This document shows, one piece after another, positions 1-29,039 of a stretch of DNA of 64,000 nucleotides (the first letter of the stretch is position 1; each line of letters starts with the position of its first letter). The stretch lies in the NCBI RefSeq assembly GCF_002234675.1, contig NC_019866.2, positions 23,930,955 through 23,994,954 on the forward strand, read 5' to 3'. This DNA is from Oryzias latipes. Its lineage: Eukaryota > Chordata > Actinopteri > Beloniformes > Adrianichthyidae. The notes beneath the pieces were generated by a model, which saw only the letters and a list, made by a program, of their open reading frames with translations, was not told the DNA's origin and searched no databases. Made by a program: the position numbers and the translations under genes.

Positions 1-150
1 TCCTGCAGTATCTTAACTGTTCCTGTTCTTTTCTGGACTGAGAGGTCTGAGGTCTTTCCAGGAATCTGTTGTAGCCACTCCTCCAGCTTGGGGGTTACTG
101 CCCCGAGTGCTCCAATTACCACAGGCACCACTGTCACCTTCACTTTCCAT
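1..150 (-). mobile_element. 3' fragment of an R4/Rex6-like LINE
   Basis: Read on the minus strand, this stretch matches the last part of the LINE at 50756-52890 (roughly 52690-52845) nearly base for base. It encodes the same C-terminal residues around VVPVVIGALGAVTPKLEEW. The fragment is cut by the window edge, so its true extent is unknown. It is a second, 5'-truncated copy of that family. Family assignment is inferred from the longer copy. Confidence 0.85.
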
Positions 151-171
151 GAGGAAAAATAACAAACTACA

Positions 172-200
172 CTTATCTATATCTATCTATCGATCTATAG
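172..200. repeat. short ATCT microsatellite
   Basis: An imperfect tetranucleotide tract (tatctatctatcgatcta) follows the LINE fragment. It may mark the insertion site or tail of that fragment. Confidence 0.6.
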
Positions 201-354
201 GTTCACATGAAATGTAACATTTACAAATAAATGCTCACTGTAAACTTCTAAATTGAAGTTTACAGTGAAAATAACACAAATAGTGTCATGATCAACAAGG
301 CAGAGCAGACCCAAATGCTGGAACCCAGAAAGTTCACGCAAGACAGAAATGGAT

Positions 355-546
355 TTAACCCTTGTGCTATCTTAGATGACCCCACCCTTCCATTGACGTG
401 TTACCCCTACCATGACAAAGGTGGATAAAGGTGGAAAGATTTCATGTAATCCATGGACACCAGTGAAAAGGGTTCAGCGCACTGTCTAGTGGGTCTAGAC
501 GACCCAACTCCCAATGTTAAAGTGCCCAGGATAGCACAAGGGTTAA
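355..546 (+). mobile_element. TTAA MITE, copy 1
   Basis: The element begins TTAA-CCCTTGTGCTATC and ends with the inverted sequence GATAGCACAAGGG-TTAA. Five related copies lie at 27747, 34524, 48891, 54098 and 56095. The TTAA flanks and CCC start fit a piggyBac-like or Kolobok-like non-autonomous element; the superfamily is inferred. This copy has lost about 20 bases in the middle, between 'ccagtga' and 'aggttcag', compared with the others. It has no coding capacity. Confidence 0.85.
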
Positions 547-1319
547 AGATTTATTGTCCCAGTAGGTTGAAGAGACTTGGGTGGAGTAAGCCAAAGGTGA
601 CCAGATGAGGACCAGTAGGTGAGTAGGAACGTCAATGATGAATGGCGGTGATGATGTGGGGACAGAGCTTGAACGTTGGTTATCCAACAGTGTGGGAAAG
701 CTTGCGGAGTAGCTGGGAGTCCTGGCGTGGCTGGAGGCTTTGGATCTCAGGCAGTTTTTCCGTCAGCTTGTGTAGAGAAAAGACCCATGTTGACACTCGT
801 GGATTCTGTCCTGTAGACGAGGTGGAGAGCTTAGTTAGGTATGCAGACATAGATAGAAACAACTTGGTAACTAAACTTGTGACCAGGTACTGCACCATGG
901 AGGGGCAATGAACTGGCAATGAATCCTGGGGAAGGTTCCTCTTAAGAAGAGCAGGCAGGGTGAGGAGGTGAGAGCCAACAGCTGGGTCCAATCTGGCCGT
1001 CGAGGGTCTGAAGGTCAAGTAGCCACAGGTTGTTACCACGGGTTTATAACGGCTCATGACGTAGTTTAGCCAATCACAACCACAACTTTAGAAAGTGCTG
1101 AGGGCCGTTTATTATTAATTTTATGACAGGACCCTGTTAGCCAGTGGAAATGAATGCGGCCCACATTCGCCTCACGGAACGGACTTTGGACATGCCTGCA
1201 ACAACGTGGCTGCTCTCACCACAGTCTTCTACATCTTTTCTTTCATTCTCAATGATACTGTTTAGTCACACATCACACCAGAAGCGTCCCTAACCCATTT
1301 TAACCTTGAGACAACTGTT
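547..1319. other. intergenic, no gene seen
   Basis: Reading frames on both strands are short (under 130 codons) and show no recognisable protein. The texture before and after the MITE at 355-546 is similar (purine-rich with 'agtaggt' repeats), so the MITE probably landed in an older dispersed repeat. Confidence 0.5.
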
Positions 1320-1375
1320 GTTGTGATTTTGGGCTGTACAAATAAAATTGAATTGAATTTAATTGAAAACTCAAA
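1320..1375 (+). mobile_element. 3' tail of an L2-type LINE
   Basis: The text gctgtacaaataaa followed by a short AATTG-type tail resembles the 3' end of fish L2-type elements. Compare the intact L2 at 43435-45725, which ends gctatacaaataaa plus a short tandem tail. Only the tail is recognisable. Confidence 0.55.
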
Positions 1376-1489
1376 GTACTGATCTCTAGGGACTGTTTTA
1401 TTTATTTAAATTTTTTTAATAAGAAACACATTAAATACTACTTTATCTCAAAAACAATAAACACTTTATTGATCAAACTGTCAAATTTT

Positions 1490-1870
1490 GGGCTGCATGG
1501 GTGTGTCACAAGAACAGGCAGATTGCTGGATCCAAAGGCAGCAGGTTTATTAGCTTAGCTAAAAGTCCACAAAGCTAAATTAGAGTCAGGCAGGCAAGAG
1601 TCTATAACAGGCATCAGATCATCCAAAAGGGACAGGATGGTCAAAATCCAGACAAGGGTCAGGGCAGGCGGTCAGAGTCGAAGACAGAAGACAGAGTAAC
1701 GCTCAGTAATGAAGGCTGTCTGGCACAAACAATACTTCGCATTGAGCTCATCTCAGCTGTGGTTGACTGAGTGAATGAGAGTCAGGTGTGCAGCATCCAG
1801 GAAGTGTGGCCAGAACTCTGGAGATGGTTCCCACTGGTGACCAGAGAGGGAGCCAGAGTTCTGACTTCTG
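1490..1870. repeat. unclassified dispersed repeat
   Basis: A purine-rich stretch with many 'caggcagg', 'gacaggat' and 'gtcagggcagg' words. The same texture occurs at 4741-5170. It resembles common teleost dispersed repeats, but no terminal repeats or coding capacity could be defined. Confidence 0.4.
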
Positions 1871-1871
1871 A

Positions 1872-2075
1872 CAAGTGGTTAGCACTCTTGCCTCACAGTG
1901 AGAAGACCCCGGTTCAAATCCTGCCTGGTGTGGAGTTTCCGTGTTCTCCTAGAGCTGGTTTCCTCCCACAGAACGAAGACATGCTTCATTGGAGACTCCG
2001 AATACTCCTTAGGTGTGGCTAACTTGCAGTTACAGTCACTGCATCCCCTAACCAGAGCCTCATTTCCAAAGGCCT
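1872..2075 (+). mobile_element. tRNA-type SINE, partial copy
   Basis: A box-A-like 'gtggttagcactcttgcc' is followed by a box-B-like 'ggttcaaatcc' and the body words 'gtggagtttc', 'gtgttctcct' and 'ttcctcccacag', as in the fuller copy at 12398-12735. The 3' end is diverged or truncated. The A and B boxes are SINE promoter relics, not a functional tRNA gene. Confidence 0.7.
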
Positions 2076-2079
2076 CAGT

Positions 2080-4740
2080 GACGTTGTCCACAGCTGTCTT
2101 CATTTCAGTTAGTTGCCTTCAGTGCATTCAAGTGTATAGTTTTCGGTAAATACTCATCTGCTTTACCATCTTTTGTTGCTCCCTTTGTTCATTGGTTTTT
2201 ATTGCTAAATATGCTAAATGGTTAATACTGAAGGTTATAAGAAATGTCAGGAACTGTTTATTTTACTCATTTCAATAACTAGTGAAACCAAAAAAATGCT
2301 GAAAATCCAAATTATTAGCTAAAGCAACTGTTTTAATGGTTTTGATTCCGTTACTAACTTATTTTGGAAAAAGTAGTTACAACAATCCCAACATTAACTT
2401 CCATTACGCTCTGAAAATGGGGGATTGGATAAGACAACGTAAAGTCTACTCACCTGCTTATTAAACAAAAATCCCAATTCCTCCACAAATCTGTAGCCTA
2501 AAATGTGCCCCCATTCCCAGTACAGCGGCAGCTCTGCTTAAAACTGTCACACCTGCCTGTCAAGAGGTCAAACCCAGAGCTGTCTGCAGAAACATTCCAA
2601 CCCCTGGATTACCCTGGATTACTGGAACTCAGTAACTCCTGGTGTGGGAAGAGGATGATGAGCTCTTTAGCCTCCAACAGAAAATGCGTCAGTGATTTTG
2701 CCCTTTGACCCTGAAGTGGAAAATGTGCAAAAACTAGATAAACTCAAATAATCTGCAGAATTAAGAATTCTCATGGATTTAGTGTGAAAATACAGGATTG
2801 TGGCAACAAAATAAATAAAATACTGTGTCTTGATGAGAAAGGCAACCTGTGGTGTGACTGAAAGCTGACTGAAAGAGTGAACAACACCTTTTGGATCTCT
2901 GTTTTACCTGTGAGTGAGTGTGGATGCTGAAAGGAGTTTAAAGATGATCTCTGTTTTGGAAGCAATCAACCCTTGTCATGTCATCGGAGCAGCACTGAGC
3001 GAATGGGCCAGGGTGTTGTGAGTGGGCCCTATACCTTTAAGTGTTTTCTGTCTCGGCTCAACTTACTTTAGCTTGATCTTGTTTTCTACTCCTTTGATTA
3101 GCACCCTGCGTCCTCGTGTTTGGTCTTGTTGGAACAAATCAGGCAAAACAATCTGTAGCTGCGTTTCCACTGGCTAGGAAATTGCGCAAATTGTTTTGCG
3201 ATAATAAATGTGCTTAATATAAACAATTTTGAAAAAACTAGCATTCATCAGATTACAGCTGTTGGGCTTGGAGGAGTTGTTTTTCGAGGCGTATCGAAAT
3301 ATATCCCAAAACTGCAATGGAAGCACACGTTTTTCCAAACTGAATGAGTCATGTGACCAACAACAAGATGGTGATTCTTGGTAGGAACTGGCGGCCTTGG
3401 GCGCTGCACAGCGGATGCCACCAGAGCAACAGCACAGCATCACACAGCTCATCAAAAGTAGAGCGTCTCATCTTGAATTGTTGGATCCACAGCTACTCTG
3501 TAAAATCACCAACCACCATTGCCCAAATGGGCTTCATCTGTAGCCCCTCCCACATGTAAGGAACTCACCGCTCCACAGCCTGAAGAAGACACCAACGTCT
3601 CCTTTGGTAGATGATGATGAGCGCTAGTGCCGTGGCAGAAACATGAGATGGATCTGCTGTCAAAGTATTGTTCACATCCGTCACCGTGTTTCTGAAGGAC
3701 TTATCGCGTGAGTTGGTTTGTGTTTATTTGTACAATTAGGATTTAATGGAAATTTGTGTTTAACATTTCTAGAATTTCAGTACCATTTTGCGCTTATATG
3801 TAACGGAAACACAGCCACTGTCTCTCTATTACACACAACAAGGCGGAGCCCAGACCACCGATCATCCCTCTGGCGTCCTGGAACCATTCAGTTCTTCAGA
3901 AAATCAGATGAGAAAGTTCTAAAAAGGAATGCACCCCCGCAGAATACGCCACCTAGAGGAAACAGACATTTATGTAGAACCAGACTGAGATAGGGCAAGT
4001 TCAACTGTGCATGTTGTGTATGTGTGCATGTTAGTGTGCATGTGTGGTTGGATATGTGTGTGTAGGTGTGTTGCTGGTCAAACAAGTGTTTGTGGACTTT
4101 GCCTCTGTCAGTCAGGTACAGTCAGGTTTTCTGGTTGTCCTCTGCAGCTGAACTCTGGTTTCTTTTGAGACGTTGTTCTCCTCCTTTTCTGTAGCAGAAG
4201 TACTGGTATTTCTTTATTCAATTTGTTGTGAATCGGGAGCCGAATAAAAATACTGTTTGAAAAATATCACATTTGTGATGTAAAAAAATACACTGAAACT
4301 CAAACATTCACCTGCAGTCAAACAGATCCATGAATGTCTTTGTTTTTTCATCTGAGCTGGAATCTGGATCTAAACTGTACGTTGTTACGCTCCCTTCGAC
4401 CTCTAGGGGCCTTAGAGGAGCAGAACATAAAAAGTGAAGGTTTTGCTACCAAATTTGAATTAACAAAAACACCAAACGAATGTCTCCATACAAAAGTATG
4501 ACAAATTTACAAATAAATAAACAACCACCAATAATTAAAAGTGAAGCAAACAGGCTTCAGGGTGAACCAAGGCCAAAATAACAAACTAACTGAAATCTTG
4601 GAATCTTACCTGGAAATGAAAGAAAATAGAAATCAATGACAATCACAAACTTCCCTGAACTAACAAACAGGAGAAAACAAGTACAAAAGAAAATGGCAGT
4701 TCACCCCTACAGTTTCACATAACATAACTACAAACCAAAT
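2080..4740. other. intergenic, no gene seen
   Basis: AT-rich DNA without recognisable proteins; frames on both strands stay under 95 codons. A TG-rich stretch at about 4007-4075 is a degenerate dinucleotide repeat. The segment 3480-3560 contains words also seen in other intergenic repeats, but nothing could be delimited. Confidence 0.5.
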
Positions 4741-5170
4741 GTCAAGGTGTGGGGGCTCAAGAGCAGGTAAGGACCCAAATGCAGAGGCGGAGGCACGTGG
4801 TTCTAGGGCAAGGGGTTTAATTATAACAAAAAGCGCTGCAGAGCAGGATTACAAAACAAAACTTAAGTTGGCGTGGCTTGAAACATGGAACAAGGCTTGA
4901 AGACAGGATGACAAAGACACCATGACAAAGCTAATGGACCAGCACAGGAGGAAGGCAGAGACAAGACTTAAATACAGACAGGGCAGACAAGACACAGGTG
5001 AACACGATCAGGGCAGACGGGGACCAAAGGAAGTAAAACTCAAGAAACAAGACAAGACAGGAAACCTTACAAAATAAAACAGGAAACAGAACCAAACAAG
5101 ACAGAACAAGAACTAAAACGAAAAACAAGACACAACAAACTCAAACCATGACACCAAAAGACTAAACAGA
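4741..5170. repeat. unclassified purine-rich dispersed repeat
   Basis: Rich in 'acaagac', 'caggaaac' and 'gggcagac' words, like 1490-1870. It runs directly into the decamer array at 5201-5350, which may have grown by slippage of its 'acagaact' words. Confidence 0.45.
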
Positions 5171-5200
5171 GTGGGCATGGACAGAACTATGGACAGAACT

Positions 5201-5350
5201 ACAAAGAACTACAAAGAACTACAAAGAACTACAAAGAACTACAAAGAACTACAAAGAACTACAAAGAACTACAAAGAACTACAAAGAACTACAAAGAACT
5301 ACAAAGAACTACAAAGAACTACAAAGAACTACAAAGAACTACAAAGAACT
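5201..5350. repeat. decamer tandem array, 15 perfect units
   Basis: The unit ACAAAGAACT occurs 15 times head to tail without a mismatch, preceded by degenerate units from about 5181 and followed by 'acaaaaagtg'. Because 10 is not divisible by 3, any frame through it reads a 10-residue periodic peptide. That is a repeat artefact, not a gene. There are no spacers, so it is not a CRISPR array. Confidence 0.97.
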
Positions 5351-5659
5351 ACAAAAAGTGCAACACAAACTAAACAACTGGATAAGCGGTCCAAGCAACA
5401 GTGGAGACTTGTTGCTGCAAGGCTTCCTTTTCACAGACTGGAGCTCCATGTGGTGCTTTTAAAGGCTGCCTCCATCAGCTTGTCCAATGGGAGGCCACAC
5501 CCTTTCCAGCACACCTGAAAATAATCAGACATAAACAGACACACTAAGATGCACAAAAACACATAAGTCCCACTCTGATATGAATCCAAGTACACAAAAC
5601 ATAGAATATATAAACAGAACAAAACCAAATACGGCCACAGCCGTAACAACGGCTGGACA

Positions 5660-5850
5660 GATTTGATATTGCTCTGCTAATGTTATTTTGTGAGGGGCTG
5701 TAGGATAGCAGGAGTGCATGTAAACAAAGGGATAATGGGAAGTCAGGGCAGGTTTACTCTGCTCCAACAGTCCCGCCCACAACTCAGAGGTGAGTTTTCA
5801 TTTCTCTGCAGAAACTAAAATGACTTTTGATTTTGGCTAAAAAGATTTAT
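5660..5850. repeat. dispersed repeat shared with a col1a1 intron
   Basis: The segment around 'cccgcccacaactcagagg', 'tctgcagaaact' and 'attttggctaaaaa' recurs at 14515-14700 inside col1a1 intron 29. This suggests an old non-autonomous element. Ends are not defined. Confidence 0.6.
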
Positions 5851-7110
5851 GATAATTAATATTTTATGTTAATGTTTGAATTCTGATGGACAGAAAACAA
5901 GCTTTTTTAGCCCCTCTGTGGTGTTATTGATAGAAAAATATTGTAAGGAGCTCATAAAGAGCATATAAAGCTCTTTTTTATTAATTTGTGAAGGGACTAT
6001 TAGCTCCATGTGTACCGACATTATCACTTCTTCTCTGTTATGGAAATTGCAAAAATGAATAGGATTTTTGAAGTTGAAAGGATTCATTCAGAGTTTTCCT
6101 CACTGTTTGACAGTGGTTGTGGGTCATTTGGACCCAGAGCTGCACTGAGGTCTGTGTTACAAATGTTCCTGTTAAAAGTTCTGGGTTTCTTTTTGAATCT
6201 GCACCCATGATGGATCAAGTAGGAATGCGTCAGAAAAAAATATTAAAAAGCTGCAAACTTTCTGTCCAAATACCAACAGTGTTCTTGGGAAGTGAAAAAA
6301 CTTTTACAAACATAACACCACGGGAAGACTTCTATACCGAGTCTTCAGATCACCTTCCTCTTCATTTCCATCTGAAGTTGTTTTTCCTGCTCTCTTTTTA
6401 TCGACATCCATCCACGGAAAAGCCTCTGATGTCTGTTTCTGACCACAGAGCCTCCTCTGTGGGGTGAAACTGGAGAGGTGAGCATTCCTCTCTTCAGGCC
6501 TAAAACAAAGTCGTGCCGTTTGCAGACTTAATCCAGCTTCCCGCTGGGAGTGCATACTTACTTGCAGGTCCTAGGTAGATTCCTCCCTTCCTCCTTCCTG
6601 CAAAGTGGACAATCGGGGTCTTTGTGAGCCCGGCTGGTGCCAGCAGGCTGATTGGGGAGCAGCTCTCGGCTCTACAGTGCATCTCAGTCCAGACTGCTGC
6701 TCTCACCACTGCTGGAAGACTCCAGCTAGCTCAGCCACGCTTTTTTAGATCCACATCTTTCTCATTGGAATATAAAGACAAGTATTTTCTTGGTGGATTA
6801 TGGAAGTCTCTGGATTAATTGGCTGGGAAGTTCCCCCCAAAAAGGTGGGACGTGCTTTCTTTCTTCTTATTCTCCAACTCTGCAGTTACAGAGATTATTT
6901 ATGAAACCATTGCTGTTTTAATGAAATTTAGAGCACATGCTGATCAAAATAAGAGACCTGTGAAGAGACTAGGACCACATCTCTTTTGTCCATCTAAAAG
7001 TCGGAGCAGATTCATCAGAAGCTCGTCTGTTTTTGACATGTTGAAGCTGCACTGACAAAACTTGGTGAGTAAGCGACTGAATTAGACAGGATTCACTGTT
7101 AGACGAATTA
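5851..7110. other. intergenic DNA 3' of col1a1, no gene seen
   Basis: AT-rich with only short frames (116 codons at most). No splice-linked exons, RNA gene or mobile element was recognised. It lies just downstream of the most distal candidate col1a1 poly(A) signal. Confidence 0.5.
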
Positions 7111-7116
7111 ACATGC

Positions 7117-8409
7117 TTTATTTCAGCATTCAAAATAATTAAAAACATCTCAATTTATTATACATATACAAAATAGGTACAGATCCTTGTGCTGTTTTCT
7201 CCCATGAGTGTGTCGATCTAACTTCTCTCACAAACTGCTCTTTCTGGTCATGAGTTCAGATGTCTGGTTTGAAATTTGGAAGCAGATGAGAACAAGAAAA
7301 AGCTACAACAGATGAAAGGGTGGGATTGAAGGATGATGGGAGGTCAAAGGCAGGAGCGAGAGTGACGTGAAGAAATAGATCCATCTTGCCTGCAGTAACA
7401 CCAGAGAATCTGTGTTATTCTGGACTCCAAAAACGAAAAGTTGGGTTTGATTTTAGCACCATTGTTGAGCTGAACACTGCAGTGCAGTCAGTAGACCTCC
7501 AACAAAGAATAGCACCTTTGGTCTTAGATATAACTGCTTCTGCTGGGTGTCAGTACACCTCAACTTCCCCCACAACTGTCACAGGCTTCATATCGACGCT
7601 CTTTTTCTGAATTTCTCTTTGCTTGAGGTAGCCCTACGTCCTACTCAGAATAGAGATTCAAACCCATTTTTGTCTGCAGTTGGTTTTAATGTGACTTTTC
7701 TTTAGGGAAAAGGTAAAACTACACAAAATCAGCTGCAACCAGACGTGGAACAGCAGCACGAGTGGACGCAGTGGAAGGAAGGTGAGGCCAGTTTGGGACA
7801 GGAGTGCAGAACAACAGAGACACCCGGGGCTGTCAGTTTCACCTTTTATTCATCATCACCTGAAATGTGGTACAGAGCAACCGAGTTCTGTCTGCTGGGA
7901 CCGTCCTTTCATTCTGCAGGGCGCAGAGGGTTAAAAAAAAATTACAAAAGTCACCTGTGTGTTTCTGTAAACTCCATGGAGGCCTGGTGTGGCTGCATGA
8001 AGGGGAGAAGTGTTTTTTTTTTACATTTTACAGAGGCATATATTATTTTCTTGCTGCCAGTGAAGCGAAATGTCTTCTCTACAGGATCCTTGGTGTTTGC
8101 ATTGCAAAAACAAACAAAAAAAAAAGGTTCAAAAACATAAAAAGTAGTGGTCCCAAAGCTGACAGTACAGATGACACTGCACTGCTGCTCTCTTTTTCTT
8201 GCTGTAGTGCAGGTTTAAGGCAAAGACGGTCATCGGAACAACCACCAACTGGAAACGTGTAGAATCTAGAGCAAGGGTTTGGTTTTTCCAGAAAAATACA
8301 TTAGAACAATGTGTTTGTGGACTTTTTTTTGGGGAAGAGATGACTGCTAGAAAAAACAAAACACGCACACACGCACACGCACAACAATTTCAAGTCCAGA
8401 TTTCTCTTT
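7117..8409 (-). other. col1a1: col1a1 3' UTR with candidate poly(A) signals
   Basis: Downstream of the TAA stop (8410-8412) on the minus strand there is AATAAA at 7845-7850 (UTR about 0.57 kb) and again at 7117-7122 (about 1.3 kb). Two alternative 3' ends are plausible, as known for mammalian COL1A1. The UTR holds A/T homopolymers near 8010 and 8110. The exact cleavage sites are inferred. Confidence 0.6.
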
Positions 8410-25913
<17,504 letters not shown>

Positions 25914-25926
<13 letters not shown>

Positions 25927-25958
25927 GTCTAGATGCCACCTGACATGTAGACTCTTTG
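25914..25958 (-). promoter_or_regulatory. col1a1: col1a1 5' stem-loop with a short upstream ORF
   Basis: On the minus strand CAAAG (25954-25958) can pair with CTTTG (25914-25918), and CATGTC at the upstream ATG can pair with GACATG at the start codon. The main AUG therefore sits in the stem. The upstream AUG (25944-25946) opens a five-codon frame ending TAG at 25929-25931. Type I and III collagen mRNAs are known to carry such a stem-loop bound by LARP6. The flanking words GAGTCTACATGTC and TAGACATGTTCAGCTTTG are as in human COL1A1, from memory. Confidence 0.8.
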
Positions 25959-26110
25959 AGGCAAGAGAGGAAGAAAGTTGGGGATGTTTTCTCCTTCTGC
26001 TACACTCCACTCATACAGGGGTGTCTGGGGCAGGATCCGCTCGTCTGTCCAAAGTCCTCCTGACCCCAGCAGAAAACACCCTACTGCCTGCACTCATTTT
26101 CCACCACACT

Positions 26111-26117
26111 TTTTATA
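26111..26117 (-). promoter_or_regulatory. col1a1: col1a1 TATA box
   Basis: Minus-strand TATAAAA, within CCATATAAAAAG, lies about 185 bases upstream of the start codon. That predicts transcription start near 26080-26090 and a 5' UTR of about 155-165 bases. A G/C-rich word (GCGCCCCC) and CAGCTG E-boxes lie 30-90 bases further upstream (26160-26190). No CCAAT box was seen close by. Confidence 0.75.
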
Positions 26118-26950
26118 TGGGAGCCTGAAGAGCTGGGAGGTTCCAGAACTGGAGCAACTTGGGGGCGCAGCCTGCTGCAGCTGCTCACGTTTAGGGAAGA
26201 CTAGAAAGGCGCCTCCTTCAAAGCTGAAGAAGGAAAAAAAAACAACAGATCCCTCCTTCCATATCTGCACAACAGAAGGTTTGGATGGCAGGAAAGGAGG
26301 TCTTTCCACAGAGGAAACCTGATCCACAGAAGCACCAAAGGCTCAGAGGAGGGTCCTCTGCCGCAGCTTTGATGGTCACTTTGCCTAACTTCCTGATTCC
26401 TCTTCATTTCATTTGGAGTTGGACTTCACCTTGGGTTCACAGCATCATCTCAGGTTCTAGTTCTGGTGCTGGAGCCTCTCTTTACAACCAGAACCAGGGT
26501 TTGTCAGTATTTTACACACTTCTGAACTTCTGAATCCTCCTCTGAGCATCTTTTCTTAAAAAGCCCTTTTATTCAAATGTGTGTATTTGGGAGAAACACG
26601 TACATGTCACAGACAAATACAGGAGCCCATATAAAACCTGGAAAACTCTTTTTTTCAGCAATTCAAGATCAACTCAATCAGCCTTTTCTCAGCAGTAGCA
26701 GCTCTTTTACAGGTTCAGGTTAGCCTCCAGCTGTGCTTTCAGTAACATCTAAAGATGTAAGTAAACTTACACAAACGTTCAGTACATAGTTTTTTTTTTA
26801 CCATTTCAAAATGGATCTATGTCAGTGCAGTAGACTTCCATATGGGATTTTTTCATTCACAGCAGACCAAGAAGAAAACCTATATGTGTCAAGAGACACA
26901 GACTCTTTAAATCCTCCATCCTGATCCTTGACTGGCCCTGCTGATCATTT
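26118..26950. other. col1a1 5' flank, no gene seen
   Basis: Proximal upstream sequence with purine-rich blocks (about 26220-26250) and no recognisable exon. Enhancer content cannot be read from a single genome. Confidence 0.5.
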
Positions 26951-26959
26951 TCAGGACAA

Positions 26960-27535
26960 GGAAAATATGGATACATGGATAAAAGAAAGGCTAAATAAGG
27001 ATTGAAGAGATTGATAGAAAGGTATTGAATGAATAAAAGAATGGATAGATGGATGGATGGATGGATGTATGTATAACAGATAGGTGATAAATCAATGAAT
27101 GGATAAAGGAAAGGTAATGAATATAATAAGGATGAAAATATAGGCAGATTGATGGATGGATGGAAAGTTAAATGGTTGGATAAATAGATAGATAATCGAT
27201 GAGTAACAGATGGATAAAGAATGGATGATAGATGGGTAATGAATAGATGAGTGGATCGATGGATAGGTAATTGATTGATTGATGAATGATTGAATGGAAT
27301 CATGTATAGATAAAGGATTGGCAATGAGTGGATGGATGAGAAATGGATAATAGATGGAAGAAGTAACTAATGAATGGTTGCATAGTTGATAGATGAATAT
27401 TAAAATGGATCAGTAAATGAATGGATGGATGAGTTGGATGGATGGATAAATGGAGAGATCATAGTTGGCTAGTGAATGGAAAGACAAGAAATGGCTGGAT
27501 GGATGAGTAGATGAGTGATTGGATGGAGAAGGGTT
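26960..27535. repeat. degenerate ATGG/GATA-type tetranucleotide array
   Basis: Over 500 bases of atgg, gatg, gata and aatg words, with the purest blocks at 27046-27066 and 27420-27450. The minus strand reads serine/proline/isoleucine-rich frames without stops; these are repeat translations, not proteins. Confidence 0.9.
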
Positions 27536-27746
27536 GGTTGATTTCCGTTCTTGTGGGATTCTGCTGTCAGTGTCCATGCTGCTGTCCTGTAGCATCAGAG
27601 AATGTTTTGCTCTGCTTTCCTCTCTTGTACTTCCACATGCACAAGAACTCAGTATCTTAACATCCTAATAAGATAATGATACAAACCACACCATTGGCAA
27701 AACTGTTTACAAAAGGTCAAACCCACAAAAAGTAATGTTGTTGTCT

Positions 27747-27958
27747 TTAACCCTTGGCTATCTTAGCTGATCCCACCCCTACATTGACGTGTTCTCCCTA
27801 CCATGACAAAGGTGGATAAAGGTGGAAAGATTTCATGGAATCCATAGACACCAGTGAAGATCACAAATCATTGAAGAAAAAAGGTTCAGAGCACTGTCTA
27901 GTGGGTCTAGATGACCCAACTCCCAACGTTGACGGGCCTAGGATAGCACAAGGGTTAA
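27747..27958 (+). mobile_element. TTAA MITE, copy 2
   Basis: Near full-length (212 bp with the TTAA flanks): TTAA-CCCTTGGCTATCTTAG at the left and GGATAGCACAAGGG-TTAA at the right. The inverted termini match the other copies. Confidence 0.88.
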
Positions 27959-28481
27959 CCAGCTTTTTGCTGGTAAAATTGTTCTAAAATACTGCATACA
28001 GTTCACCAGAGAGCTGAAAACTTTGGATTGGAAAGCGAATGAAAAGTAGGACAGACAGGCCGGCAGACAGACAGACAGACAGACTGCTAAGGGCCGCAGA
28101 GCCTCTGGGTGAACCAGGTGTTGGCGTGTTTTCAGGGAGCGAGCTGACGCTGCCCCTGTTGTCAAATACCTGCACAATTGTGGGGTTTGCAGACATTATG
28201 AGTGTTTTTGGCTGAAAATAATAAAAGCCCTTTAAAGCAGCAATGTTTCCCCCAGTGCAAATAAAGGTGTATATGTGTAGTTCCCTGGTCCTCCCCGCTC
28301 AGAACTGTGTGTGCAGTGCCGGTCCAGCTGCAAGTGAGCTGTAATTAAGCAGAGAGCAGCCATTATGGAGCAGATGAGCTGCAGGGAGACGCAGCAGCTT
28401 TCTGCCATCTGATCCTCCAACAGCAGACACGTTGCACAGTCTGAGGCTGGGCAAGCAAGCCTTTAATTCATTTCTCCCCTC

Positions 28482-28512
<31 letters not shown>

Positions 28513-29039
28513 GCACGTACACACACATGTACACACACCTTCATATATCCATGTGTCTGCTTCTCCTTTTTACTCAGAAGAGGCTGGAATGTAGTCAGGG
28601 CAAAAAGAGTCCAAAAACAGGAGAAGAGCGAGGAAAGAGCCAACTCATAGCTCCCTCCTTCAACCTTTAGCTCTGAATAAAACACACATTTTCACACGCA
28701 CACTCACACTCACACACACACATGCATGCACGCACGCAGATATCAAACCACTAAACCTTTTGGTCTTCCAAGTATGTTCACAAACAGAAAACACTAAAGG
28801 GACAGTACAACGTTTAGATCTCAGCAATGTTCAGCAAAATATATTTTCTGTTGTATCAAACAATGAATTTGCTAGATTTATTTCATGTTTTATAATATTG
28901 ATATGATTGGTGCTATTGGTGGTTTTATTATGTTTTTGTAGTATTTTTTTTACATGGATGACATATGTAAAGTAAATGAAGTGTAAACTGCATTTGTGGG
29001 TGTTTATTTATTTGCTGAATCTTTTTAAAACCTCTTGTC
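27959..29039. other. intergenic with short CT and CA tracts
   Basis: Holds a CT tract at 28483-28506 and CA-rich stretches at 28500-28540 and 28690-28735. The low-repeat segment 28080-28240 has balanced composition and no ORF; it could be conserved non-coding DNA, but nothing shows this directly. Confidence 0.5.

Noticed and set aside
5201..5350. possible CRISPR-like array
   Set aside because: Direct repeats without spacers in a vertebrate genome; a simple minisatellite.
5171..5518. 115-codon frame with a periodic KELQRTTKNY peptide
   Set aside because: Translation of the 10-bp tandem array; no start context, no family.
26857..27324. 155-codon minus-strand frame rich in Ser/Pro/Ile
   Set aside because: Read-through of the degenerate tetranucleotide array.
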